Assembly: GCF_001423295.1 (NCBI RefSeq) | Contig: NZ_LMNG01000023.1 | Span: forward strand, 62,856 to 126,855 | Direction: 5' to 3' | Length of the DNA: 64,000 nucleotides | Source of the DNA: Methylobacterium sp. Leaf112 | GTDB taxonomy: Bacteria > Pseudomonadota > Alphaproteobacteria > Rhizobiales > Beijerinckiaceae | In this document: positions 26,118-40,694 of the stretch, piece by piece | How the letters are laid out: each line of letters starts with the position of its first letter | Numbering within the stretch: position 1 is the stretch's first letter | The notes under the pieces: model-generated | What the model saw: the letters and a program-made list of their open reading frames with translations, nothing else | Told to the model about the DNA's origin: nothing | Databases searched by the model: none | Position numbers and translations under genes: made by a program

Positions 26118-27340
26118 CGGGCCTTCGCCTCGCCGTCGTGCTCCTGCTCGCGGCCTGCGGTACCGCGAGGTCCGAGCCCACGAAGCCCACTTCGAAACTG
26201 CCCGCAGCGGAGAAGCCTCCGGCGCCAACGGATCTCCGTGCCTTCATCGAAGCACTGCGCCCCGACGCCCTCAGCCGCGGGGTCTCGCCCAGGACCTTTG
26301 CCGCGGCCTTCTCCGGCGTGACCACGGCGGACCCGGATGTCCTCGCACGCACCCGGCGCCAGGGCGAGTTCGCCCGTCCCGTCTGGGAGTATCTCGTCGG
26401 CGCGGTCTCTCCGGGCCGCATCGCACGTGGACAGGCACAGGCGGCGCGCCTCGCCCCCACCCTCGCGGCGATCGAGGCACGCTTCGGCGTACCGCGCTGG
26501 ATCGTCCTGGCATTCTGGGGGGTCGAGTCCGATTTTGGCGCCAGCGCCGGCACGGTGCCGACGGTCCGGGCGCTCGCCACCCTGGCTCAGGCGGGATTCC
26601 GCGGCACCCTATTCCGTGATGAACTCCTGGCGGCGCTCGCGATCCTGGAACGCGGCGACATCGCGCCGTCCGGGATGAAAGGTTCCTGGGCCGGGGCGAT
26701 GGGGCAGGTCCAGTTCCTGCCCTCGAGTTTCCTCGCCCATGCCGTCGATTTCGACGGCGACGGCCACCGAGACATCTGGGGCTCGCAGGCCGACGCCTTG
26801 GCCTCGATCGCGAACTACCTGAAGTCCCTCGGCTGGAATCCGGCCCTCTCCTGGGGTTATGCCGTCACCCTGCCGCCGGGCTTCGACCTGACGGCCTACC
26901 GAGCCGACCTGTCGGACTTTGCCCGGCGGGGCGTGCGCCGAACAGATAACGCGCCCCTGCCGTCCTCGGGAAACGCCAGCCTTTTCCTGCCCGGAGGCCT
27001 CGGGGGGCCGGTCTTCCTGATCACCGACAATTTCGAGGTGGTGCGGGCCTACAACACCTCCGACTCCTACGCCCTCGCCGTCGGCCACCTCGCCGACCGT
27101 CTCGCCGGGGGACCTTCCCTCGTCGCGCCATGGCCGAGCGACGCGGCCCGCCTCGACAAAGGCGGCCTCCAGGCCCTGCAGACGGGCCTGTCCGCCCGAA
27201 AGCTCTATGCCGGCGAGGCCGACGGCCGGGCCGGGCCGAAACTGCGCGAGGCGGTGCGCCGCTATCAGATCGAGCAAGGATTGCCGGCCGATGGTTACGC
27301 GACACCCGCGCTTCTCGAACACCTGAAGCACCGTCCCTGA
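26114..27340 (+). CDS. MltB-like lytic murein transglycosylase
   Basis: A 408-residue lipoprotein. The N-terminus (VVLLLAAC) is a signal peptide with a lipobox whose cysteine is at about residue 15. The SLT_2/MltB catalytic domain spans about 40-330; the catalytic glutamate is in FWGVESDFGA, and GAMGQVQFLPSSF and DIWGSQADALASIANYL are family blocks. A C-terminal peptidoglycan-binding domain (about 350-405; GRAGPKLREAVRRYQ) follows. It should cleave glycan strands with 1,6-anhydro ends at the outer membrane. The start is the GTG overlapping the galE stop. Confidence 0.93.
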   Translation: MTGLRLAVVLLLAACGTARSEPTKPTSKLPAAEKPPAPTDLRAFIEALRPDALSRGVSPRTFAAAFSGVTTADPDVLARTRRQGEFARPVWEYLVGAVSPGRIARGQAQAARLAPTLAAIEARFGVPRWIVLAFWGVESDFGASAGTVPTVRALATLAQAGFRGTLFRDELLAALAILERGDIAPSGMKGSWAGAMGQVQFLPSSFLAHAVDFDGDGHRDIWGSQADALASIANYLKSLGWNPALSWGYAVTLPPGFDLTAYRADLSDFARRGVRRTDNAPLPSSGNASLFLPGGLGGPVFLITDNFEVVRAYNTSDSYALAVGHLADRLAGGPSLVAPWPSDAARLDKGGLQALQTGLSARKLYAGEADGRAGPKLREAVRRYQIEQGLPADGYATPALLEHLKHRP

Positions 27341-27425
27341 CGACGTTGCCCTTAGACCGAGGGCCCGTCCTCGGTTAGGATTAGGTCTACCGCACCGGCC
27401 CGTCCGGTTCTCGAGAAGGTTCGTC

Positions 27426-28772
27426 ATGACGCTGCCGGCACCTCGCGCGGCTTGGTCCTCCCTCGTCGGCCTCGTCCTGCTCCTCGGTGCGGCCCCGCCC
27501 GCCGCTGCGCAATGGGGCGATTCCTACGACGCGCCTTCGCGAAGGGCGCGGGAGTATTACCGCGACGACGGCGGCTATGGCGCCCGGCAGTCGAACCGTC
27601 GTTACGCGCCGCCGCAGCAGGAAGCACCGCGCCAGTTCTATTGGCCGTGGGAGGACCGGCCCCAGCAGGCACAGCCGGCGCCGACGCCGACCATTCGCCC
27701 GACGCCGCGGCCGCGCACGCCCACCTATGCCGACGATCCTCGTGCGGTCCGGCGCAAGCCGCGCCCGGCGCCGGTCATCGCGCAGCCGAAGCCCACCGTG
27801 CCCAAGGCCGAGCCCGCCACCCGGATCGCGGTATTCGGGGATTCCCTGGCCGGCTCCCTCGGCACCGGACTCACCGATGTGTTCGAGGACAACACCGAGA
27901 TCGGCATCGTCGACCGATCGCGCGCCGACAGTGGCCTGGTACGCAAGGATATCGTGGATTGGCCGAAGGCCGTCGAGGACACTCTCAAGTCCACTCCGAA
28001 GGTCGCGTATGCGCTGGTGATGGTCGGTGCGAACGACCGTCAACCGATCCGGGATGGCGACCAGACCATCGAGCCCCTGAGCGAACGTTGGCGCCAGATC
28101 TACGGGGAGCGCGTCGAAGCCCTGGTGAAGGTATTCTCCGACCACAAGATCCCGCTGATCTGGGTCGGAGTGCCGCCGATGCGCAGCGAATCCCTCACCA
28201 AGGATCTCGCTGAAATCAACGATATCGCCCGCGAGCGCGTTGCCAAAGCGGGTCAGACCTACGTCGATATCTGGCCGGGTTTCGTCGACGACCGCAACCG
28301 CTACGCCGCCACGGGGCCGGATCTCGACGGACAGGACGCGAAGCTGCGCGCTGGCGACGGCGTCCATTTCACCAAGGCCGGTGCGCGCAAACTCGCGCAC
28401 TTCGCCGATGTCGAGTTGAAGCGGATGATGGGGACGAGCGCGACGCCGGCCGTCCCGGTCGCAACCGCTCCCGCTGTACCGGCCGAGGGTGAGACCCCTC
28501 GCCTCGACGATGCGGCGGCCATCGACCGCCAGATCACCGCCATGCTGCCGAGTCTCCCAGAGCCACCCGGCATCCCAGCCCTGCCGGTCAAACCGGCCGC
28601 CGGGCCGGTGATTCCGCTTGGAAGGGCTGAACTCGCGCCTGGAGGAACGCTTGTCAGCGGGCGGCCCCGCGACGCCGATCCATCCGGCAACGTCGAGCGG
28701 GCACTCCTACGGGGTGCCGCACCCGTGACGCAACCGGGGCGGGCAGACGACTTCCGCTGGCCGCCGGGCTGA
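27426..28772 (+). CDS. periplasmic SGNH-hydrolase-like protein (DUF459 type)
   Basis: A 448-residue exported protein. A signal peptide occupies about residues 10-34 (VGLVLLLGAAPPAAAQ). A Pro/Gln/Arg-rich linker to about residue 120 precedes an SGNH/GDSL fold: the nucleophile block is IAVFGDSLAGSLG, the MVGANDRQ block matches the GxND motif, and DGVHFTKAGARKLA carries the catalytic Asp-x-x-His. The last 110 residues are Pro/Ala-rich and look disordered. The DUF459 group is common in Rhizobiales, often near polysaccharide genes; it may deacylate or acylate a glycan, but its substrate is not known to me. It follows the transglycosylase by 85 bases. Confidence 0.88.
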   Translation: MTLPAPRAAWSSLVGLVLLLGAAPPAAAQWGDSYDAPSRRAREYYRDDGGYGARQSNRRYAPPQQEAPRQFYWPWEDRPQQAQPAPTPTIRPTPRPRTPTYADDPRAVRRKPRPAPVIAQPKPTVPKAEPATRIAVFGDSLAGSLGTGLTDVFEDNTEIGIVDRSRADSGLVRKDIVDWPKAVEDTLKSTPKVAYALVMVGANDRQPIRDGDQTIEPLSERWRQIYGERVEALVKVFSDHKIPLIWVGVPPMRSESLTKDLAEINDIARERVAKAGQTYVDIWPGFVDDRNRYAATGPDLDGQDAKLRAGDGVHFTKAGARKLAHFADVELKRMMGTSATPAVPVATAPAVPAEGETPRLDDAAAIDRQITAMLPSLPEPPGIPALPVKPAAGPVIPLGRAELAPGGTLVSGRPRDADPSGNVERALLRGAAPVTQPGRADDFRWPPG

Positions 28773-28790
28773 ACCGGCGACCCTGCTTTC

Positions 28791-30221
<1,431 letters not shown>

Positions 30222-30389
30222 CGTCTGACTGTCTTTCGCGAGTCTGTCTGATCCGTCGCACGGAAAGTGGCCGGATCGGCCTGTTCCGCTTTCTTCCTCC
30301 GAACCGGCTTCTTCGCCAGTTCGCTTCTCATGTCGTTCGCCCGGTCGCGCAAACCGCCACCCTCTGGGTAGGATCACCCGAGCGACGAT

Positions 30390-30408
30390 CGTGTCGGGTT
30401 ACGACACG
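30390..30408 (-). other. short hairpin after gltB
   Basis: On the minus strand CGTGTCG, five bases, CGACACG form a perfect 7-base-pair hairpin 17 bases past the gltB stop. It has no T-run. It may mark processing or partial termination between gltB and gltD. Confidence 0.35.
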
Positions 30409-30425
30409 GGTCTGCAGTGCGGAGC

Positions 30426-35141
<4,716 letters not shown>

Positions 35142-35746
35142 TCCTCGCCTCCGACGTGCTCGCTTGCGAGCATGTTTCGTGCCCAAGCGCCAAACGGCTC
35201 CCGGGTGCATCCTCTCGACGACGTCGGCTCTCAGCGGATCTGTTTGTCAGCGGGACTTCGGTGAGGAAGCGCCCGCGACCCGCGGGCACGACGCCGGCTT
35301 GGTCTCAAGCCACGCGGACCCGAATCGCCACGATGGCGATCGTCTTCGAATCTCGTTTGTTCGCCGGAAACGTCACCCGCGGAGATCCTTGGCCATCCAG
35401 GAAGTCACTACCCCGGAAATGGGACAGCGTTGCTGTCCTAACGACGGAAAGTGACAGATTTTAAACGCTCCAGCAAGGCCCGTTCCGACGGCTTGTAAGC
35501 CTTTTCCGCGCGCGCGAACGTTTCACGGCCCGCTCCGTTGCCGCAGGTACGGGTTTGGATCGAGTCCTGCTTCGGCATACCCCGACAGAAACCCGCCTCG
35601 AAGCCCTCGCATTCCCGCCCCAATCCCACGCTTAACAGGACCTTGCCGGGCACAAGCGGCATGCGGGGGCGAGGCCCTGGCGGAGACCCACCGGAGGACC
35701 CGCGCCAACAGCGGGCCTCCGGATCGAACCTTCTGAACGAGGCCTC
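35142..35746. other. 605-base region upstream of gltB with no firm gene
   Basis: The region must carry the gltB promoter and leader and the promoter of the exported protein to the right. It contains the doubtful open frame at 35438-35662 and a perfect hairpin GGACAGC/GCTGTCC at 35422-35438. The part at 35340-35470 is lower in GC. No binding site that I can name with confidence was found. Confidence 0.45.
35438..35662 (-). CDS. doubtful 74-residue open frame
   Basis: An open frame with three cysteines (RECEGFEAGFCRG and RTCGNGAG) and a basic C-terminus. A perfect 7-base-pair hairpin begins right at its stop codon, which would suit a gene end. Against it, there is no ribosome-binding site, and a second frame over the same DNA also looks partly protein-like (GLDPNPYLRQR). 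I cannot decide whether either is translated. Confidence 0.25.
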   Translation of the reverse strand: MPLVPGKVLLSVGLGRECEGFEAGFCRGMPKQDSIQTRTCGNGAGRETFARAEKAYKPSERALLERLKSVTFRR

Positions 35747-36643
35747 ATGATCGTGCGTGGTCAGAACCAGCGCAGCAAGCCCCGTCCGCGCGCGTCAATG
35801 CCGCGCCTCTCAAAGATACTGTGCGGCCTCACCCTGTCCGTCTTCGGATCGGGAATCGCCATGGCGCAGTATTTTGACGACCGCGACATGCCGATGCCGC
35901 CGCGCGCCGTGGTGTGGCGACTGAACGACCGCGGATTCACTGCCGTCACCCGACCCCAATTCGACGGTCGTGCCTACGTCGTCGAAGCCGACGACCCCTA
36001 TGGCGAGCGCGTGCGCGTGTTCGTCGATGCCCACGATGGCGCAATCCTTCGTCGCCAACGTCTGAACGTCGCCCTCGGCTCGCCGCCGGTGCGCGTTGCG
36101 CGGCCGGCGCCGGGATACGGTTGGACCGAGGAGGAGGCGGTTCCGCGCCGTCCCGTCCGTGAAGCGGAGCGAATCATACCGCCCAGCACCGTTCCGAACG
36201 CACCGCTTCGCCGCGCGCCGCTCGATGCCGTTCGGGTGGGCCGAGCCGAACCCCTGGACCGCAATCCAATGGGCTTGAATCCCGATGCGCCGTCGCAAGC
36301 TCAAATCCCCCCCCAAGCTCCGGGTAAGGTGGTCCGGCTCAATCCTCCGCCGAAGCCGGCCGCTACCCGGATCACCCCGCAGGCACCCCGCCTGTCCGAG
36401 ACACCTTCGTCAAAGCCGGAGGTGCGGGAGCCGGCCGCTGCCTCCCTCGAAGCCCCGAAGTCCGTGACGCCAGCGACGAACGCCACTGCGCCGACACCAG
36501 CTGCCGTGCAGCCGCAAATCGACGCGAAGGCGCCTAAAGCGTGGAAGGACCCACCCGCGGATCAGAAGAAGTCGGTTCGGGTGATCGGCGGCGCCACCAT
36601 CGTGCCGGGGGCAACACCGCCGAGCGAGCCAGCCAAAGACTGA
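35747..36643 (+). CDS. exported proline-rich protein with a PepSY-like segment
   Basis: A protein of up to 298 residues. ATG 35747 or ATG 35798 may start it; a signal peptide (KILCGLTLSVFGSGIAMAQ) follows the second. After the signal, about 60 residues (VWRLNDRGFTAVTRPQFDG, then VEADDPYGERVRVFVDAHDG) resemble a PepSY domain, where a helix-strand unit ends with a D-x-x-x-G-x-I motif. The remaining 180 residues are rich in Pro, Ala and Lys and probably disordered in the periplasm. Similar proteins are common in Methylobacterium-like genomes, but their role is unknown. It is convergent with the formate dehydrogenase operon. Confidence 0.75.
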   Translation: MIVRGQNQRSKPRPRASMPRLSKILCGLTLSVFGSGIAMAQYFDDRDMPMPPRAVVWRLNDRGFTAVTRPQFDGRAYVVEADDPYGERVRVFVDAHDGAILRRQRLNVALGSPPVRVARPAPGYGWTEEEAVPRRPVREAERIIPPSTVPNAPLRRAPLDAVRVGRAEPLDRNPMGLNPDAPSQAQIPPQAPGKVVRLNPPPKPAATRITPQAPRLSETPSSKPEVREPAAASLEAPKSVTPATNATAPTPAAVQPQIDAKAPKAWKDPPADQKKSVRVIGGATIVPGATPPSEPAKD

Positions 36644-36653
36644 CGTCCCCCAG

Positions 36654-36944
36654 TCAGCCGGCGTCGCTCGCGCCGGCGCCCTGAAGCGCGGGGTCCCGGG
36701 TGGCAGCGCGCACGGGGCTCTCTGCCTGAGGCTTCTCGGTGATCGCCTGGAGTGCGAGCGGATCGAGCCCACTCCCTTCCGTGGGGCCGAAAGCGACGAG
36801 GGCGTGGCGCATCTTGGGAGTCCAGAACGCCACGATGTGCTTGTGGATGCCGGCAACAGCCTCGTCGTCCGGATACGAGCGGAAGAAGGTGGCGATCTGG
36901 TTCGCCATGCGGACGAGTTTCTGATCGGATGTCATGGCGCTCAT
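36654..36944 (-). CDS. fdsD: formate dehydrogenase delta subunit
   Basis: A 96-residue FdsD. The start TSDQKLVRMANQIATFF and the middle IHKHIVAFWTPKMR are typical of this small subunit, which is needed for the assembly or stability of the soluble NAD-dependent formate dehydrogenase. The C-terminus is longer and more polar than the minimal family. It is the last gene of the operon, 34 bases after fdhD. ATG 36944 is used; a second ATG lies three codons in. Confidence 0.92.
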   Translation of the reverse strand: MSAMTSDQKLVRMANQIATFFRSYPDDEAVAGIHKHIVAFWTPKMRHALVAFGPTEGSGLDPLALQAITEKPQAESPVRAATRDPALQGAGASDAG

Positions 36945-36978
36945 GGGGACGCTCGCGTCGTTTGCGTTGCAGGATTGA

Positions 36979-37833
36979 TCAGAGAGACGGGGCGAGGATC
37001 AAACGCTCGCGACCGTGAAAGACCGTGAGGGTGTCGGAGCGGGCGATAGCGCAAAGGGTCATGCCGTGCAGCCGCGCCCGGTCGATGGCCAGCGATGTCG
37101 GAGCGGAGATGGCAACGAGGATCGACGCGCCGAGGCTGGCCGCCTTTTCGACCATCTCGAACGAGCAACGGCTCGTAATCACGAGGAAACCGGTCGCCGG
37201 ATCGATCCGCTCGCGCATCAGAGCGCCGATGAGTTTGTCGAGGCCGTTGTGACGCCCGACATCCTCCCTTACCGCGAACAGGGACCCGTCGAGATTGGCC
37301 CAGGCGGCGGCGTGAACCGCGCGGGTCCGACGATTCAGCACCTGTGCCTCACCGAGTGTGGTGAGAGCCCGTTCGATGGCGGCGATTCCGACACTGCCCG
37401 CCCCATCGACGCGAGCTTCGGCCATGGGAAGTGCGGAGAGATCGTCGATCCCGCATACGCCGCAACCGGTCCGGCCACTGATGGCACGTTTGCGGGCAAG
37501 GTGCTCACGAAGGCGCCCCGGAGCGAGGTCGACGAGGAGACGCAGGCCCCCATCGGCGATCTCGACCGTGACGTCCCGGATCTCGCCGGCCGAGGCCACG
37601 ATGCCCTCCGTGAGGCTGAACCCGTAGGCAAAATCCACGAGGTCGGCCGGCGTCGTCATCATCACCGCATACGGCACGCTGCCGTAGACGAGGTTGACCG
37701 GCATCTCGACAGCGAGGTCGCGCTCGCTCGGCCGGGCCGCGGGATCGTCGTAGGCGACGACCAAGGTCTTGACGCGCCGGGCGGTCTCGGCCGGCGCGTC
37801 GTTCTCGTTCAGGTCCTGGCTACTCGGCAGCAT
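36979..37833 (-). CDS. fdhD: formate dehydrogenase accessory sulfurtransferase FdhD
   Basis: A 284-residue cytoplasmic protein that delivers sulfur from IscS to the molybdenum cofactor of formate dehydrogenase. The CxxC loop reads RTGCGVCG, the family blocks FSLTEGIV, FAVREDVGRHNGLDKLIG and ITSRCSFEMV are in order. In the fds operons of other bacteria this gene is called fdsC. Its start overlaps the end of fdsA by 14 bases, so translation is coupled. Confidence 0.97.
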   Translation of the reverse strand: MLPSSQDLNENDAPAETARRVKTLVVAYDDPAARPSERDLAVEMPVNLVYGSVPYAVMMTTPADLVDFAYGFSLTEGIVASAGEIRDVTVEIADGGLRLLVDLAPGRLREHLARKRAISGRTGCGVCGIDDLSALPMAEARVDGAGSVGIAAIERALTTLGEAQVLNRRTRAVHAAAWANLDGSLFAVREDVGRHNGLDKLIGALMRERIDPATGFLVITSRCSFEMVEKAASLGASILVAISAPTSLAIDRARLHGMTLCAIARSDTLTVFHGRERLILAPSL

Positions 37834-40681
37834 TCAACTGGGTCGCGATACGGGTCAGGGAGAAGTCCTCTTCATAGAACTTCGCCTGCCAATCGGAAGG
37901 CCGGTTGGTGCGCCGGACCTGCACCGCCGTCACCTTGTACTCGGGGCAGTTGGTGGCCCAGTCCGAGTAGTCCGTGGTGATGACGTTGGCGCCGGTCTTG
38001 GCATGGTGGAACGTGGTGTAGACCACGCCCGGTTGCATCCGCTCGGAGACCACGGCCTTGAGGGCGATGTCGCCCGAGCGGCTTTCCAGCGCCACGAGGT
38101 CGCCGTCGACGACGCCGCGCACCTCGGCGTCGAACGGATGGATCTCCAGCACGTCCTCCTCGTGCCAGCGCGAGTTCTCAGTGCGGCGGGTCTGAGCGCC
38201 GACATTGTACTGCGACAGGATACGCCCGGTGGTGAGGATGAGCGGGAAGCGCGGACCCGTGCGCTCCTCGGTCGGTACGTACTCGGTGATCATGAACTTG
38301 CCCAAGCCCCGCACGAAACGGTCGACGTGCATCATCGGCGTGCCACGCGGCGCCGCGTCGTTGCACGGCCACTGGATCGAGCCGAGCTCGTCGATCTTGG
38401 CGAAGCTCACACCCTTGAAGCTCGGGGTGAGCGAGGCGATCTCGTCCATGATCTCGGACGGGTGACTGTAGTTCATCGGGTAGCCCAGGGCGTTCGAGAG
38501 CAGCATCGTGCCCTCCCAGTCGCCAACGCCGGAGAGCGGCGGCATCACCTTGCGCACGCGGGAAATACGGCGCTCGGCATTGGTGAAGGTGCCGTCCTTT
38601 TCAAGGAACGAAGCGCCCGGAAGGAAGACATGGGCGTACTTTGCCGTCTCGTTCAGGAAGATGTCCTGGATGACGATGCACTCCATCGCCATCAGGCCGG
38701 CGGTGACGTGGTGCGTATCGGGGTCGGACTGGGCGATGTCCTCACCCTGGATGTACATGCCCTTGAAGGCGCCATCGACGGCCTCGTCGAGCATGTTGGT
38801 GATGCGCAGGCCAGGATCCTTGTCGAGCGAGACGCCCCACAGGGATTCGAAGGTCTCGCGGGTCGCGTCGTCGGAGACATGACGGTAGCCCGGCAGTTCG
38901 TGCGGAAACGAGCCCATGTCGCACGAACCCTGGACGTTGTTCTGACCGCGGAGCGGATTCACGCCGGCGCCCAGCATGCCGATGTTGCCGGTGGCCATGG
39001 CGATGTTGGCCATGCCCATGACCATGGTCGAGCCCTGGCTGTGCTCGGTGACGCCGAGACCGTAATAGATGCCGGCCGCGCCACCCTTGGCGTAGAGGCG
39101 GGCGGCGCCACGGAGCTCGGCCGGATCGATGCCGGTGAAGCGCTCCTGGGCCTCGGGCGAGTGGCGCTCGTCGGCCACGAACCGCGCCCAGGCCTCGAAG
39201 TCGCCGAGATCGCAGCGCTCGCGGACATAGGCCTCGTCGATAAGCCCCTCGGTGACGATGACGTGCGCCATCGAGTTGATGAAGGCGACGTTGGAGCCGG
39301 GCTTGAGGGGCAGGTGGAAGTCGGCTTTGACGTGGGGCGACTTCACCAGATCGATCTTGCGCGGATCGGCGACGATGAGCTTAGCGCCTTCGCGCAGGCG
39401 CTTCTTCATCCGCGAGCCGAAGACGGGGTGGCCGTCGGTGGGGTTGGCGCCGATGACCAGGATGACGTCGGAATGCGCCACCGAGGCGAAGTCTTGGGTG
39501 CCGGCCGAGGTGCCCAGCGTCGACATCAGGCCGTAGCCGGTAGGCGAGTGGCAGACGCGGGCACAGGTGTCGACATTGTTGTTGCCGAAGGCGGCGCGAA
39601 CCAGTTTCTGGACGAGGTAGGCTTCTTCGTTGGTGCAGCGCGACGAGGTGATGCCGCCGACCGAATCCTTGCCGTATGTCTTCTGGATGCGCTTGAACTC
39701 GGACGCGGCGCGGTCGATGGCGACCTCCCACGACACTTCCTGCCAGGGGTCCGTGATCTTGTCGCGGATCATCGGCTTGGTGATGCGGTCCTTGTGGGTG
39801 GCGTAGCCGTAGGCGAAGCGTCCCTTCACGCAGCTATGGCCCTCGTTGGCCTTGCCGCCCTTGTAGGGAACCATCCGCACCACGCGGGTGCCCTGCATCT
39901 CGGCCTTGAACGAGCAGCCGACGCCGCAATAGGCGCAGGTGGTGATCTCGGAGTGATCGGGCTGGCCGTGCTCGATGATCGACTTCTCCTGGAGCGTCGC
40001 CGTAGGGCAGGCCTGCACGCAGGCGCCGCAGGACACGCACTCGGACTCCATGAAGTTCGTTGGGCCGGCGGCGACGCGGCTGTCGAAGCCGCGGCCCTCG
40101 ATGGTGAGCGCGAAGGTGCCCTGCACCTCTTCACACGCGCGGACGCAGCGATTGCAGACGATGCACTTCGACGGATCGTAGGTGAAGTAGGGGTTCGAGG
40201 TGTCCTTCGGCAGGTACTGGTCCGAGGACGGCTTGACGTGGTTGGCGCCGTCGTAGCCGTAGCGCACGTCGCGCAGGCCGACCGCGCCGGCCATGTCCTG
40301 CAACTCGCAATCGCCGTTGGCCGCGCAAGTCAGGCAGTCGAGGGGGTGATCGGAGATGTAGAGCTCCATCACGCCCTTGCGGAGCTTGGCCAGCTTGTCC
40401 GTCTGCGTCGAGACCACCATGCCGTTCTCGGCCGGGGTGGTGCAGGAGGCGGGGGTACCGCGCCGGCCCTCGATCTCCACGAGGCAAAGGCGGCAGGAGC
40501 CGAAGGCTTCCAGCGAATCGGTGGCGCAGAGCTTGGGGATCTGCGTGCCGGCGTGCATGGCGGCGGCCATGACGGAGGTGCCGGCCGGCACTGTGACGTG
40601 CATGCCGTCGATGGTGAGCGTCACGGTCTGCTCGGACACCCGGATCGGGGTGCCGTAATCGATCTCTTTGATGAGGGCCAT
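37820..40681 (-). CDS. fdsA: NAD-dependent formate dehydrogenase alpha subunit
   Basis: A 953-residue catalytic subunit that oxidises formate to CO2. The N-terminus is a 2Fe-2S ferredoxin domain and a NuoG-like His/Cys cluster (PLDCLTCAANGDCELQ), then two 4Fe-4S motifs (CIVCNRCVRACEE and CVSCGACVQACP) and the cluster next to the cofactor (CAYCGVGCSF). The metal ligand is a normal cysteine, Cys377 followed by His378 in ARVCHSPTGYG, so no selenocysteine is needed. The metal (Mo or W) cannot be read. ATG 40681 starts the family sequence MALIKEIDYG. Confidence 0.98.
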   Translation of the reverse strand: MALIKEIDYGTPIRVSEQTVTLTIDGMHVTVPAGTSVMAAAMHAGTQIPKLCATDSLEAFGSCRLCLVEIEGRRGTPASCTTPAENGMVVSTQTDKLAKLRKGVMELYISDHPLDCLTCAANGDCELQDMAGAVGLRDVRYGYDGANHVKPSSDQYLPKDTSNPYFTYDPSKCIVCNRCVRACEEVQGTFALTIEGRGFDSRVAAGPTNFMESECVSCGACVQACPTATLQEKSIIEHGQPDHSEITTCAYCGVGCSFKAEMQGTRVVRMVPYKGGKANEGHSCVKGRFAYGYATHKDRITKPMIRDKITDPWQEVSWEVAIDRAASEFKRIQKTYGKDSVGGITSSRCTNEEAYLVQKLVRAAFGNNNVDTCARVCHSPTGYGLMSTLGTSAGTQDFASVAHSDVILVIGANPTDGHPVFGSRMKKRLREGAKLIVADPRKIDLVKSPHVKADFHLPLKPGSNVAFINSMAHVIVTEGLIDEAYVRERCDLGDFEAWARFVADERHSPEAQERFTGIDPAELRGAARLYAKGGAAGIYYGLGVTEHSQGSTMVMGMANIAMATGNIGMLGAGVNPLRGQNNVQGSCDMGSFPHELPGYRHVSDDATRETFESLWGVSLDKDPGLRITNMLDEAVDGAFKGMYIQGEDIAQSDPDTHHVTAGLMAMECIVIQDIFLNETAKYAHVFLPGASFLEKDGTFTNAERRISRVRKVMPPLSGVGDWEGTMLLSNALGYPMNYSHPSEIMDEIASLTPSFKGVSFAKIDELGSIQWPCNDAAPRGTPMMHVDRFVRGLGKFMITEYVPTEERTGPRFPLILTTGRILSQYNVGAQTRRTENSRWHEEDVLEIHPFDAEVRGVVDGDLVALESRSGDIALKAVVSERMQPGVVYTTFHHAKTGANVITTDYSDWATNCPEYKVTAVQVRRTNRPSDWQAKFYEEDFSLTRIATQLNAAE

Positions 40682-40694
40682 GGGTCGCGCCTCC

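Noticed and set aside
27387..28400. A 337-residue open frame opposite the SGNH hydrolase gene
   Set aside because: The plus-strand frame has a signal peptide and catalytic motifs; the minus-strand frame has neither.
40000..40681. Possible selenocysteine in formate dehydrogenase
   Set aside because: The metal ligand codon gives an ordinary cysteine (Cys377) and no in-frame TGA occurs inside fdsA.
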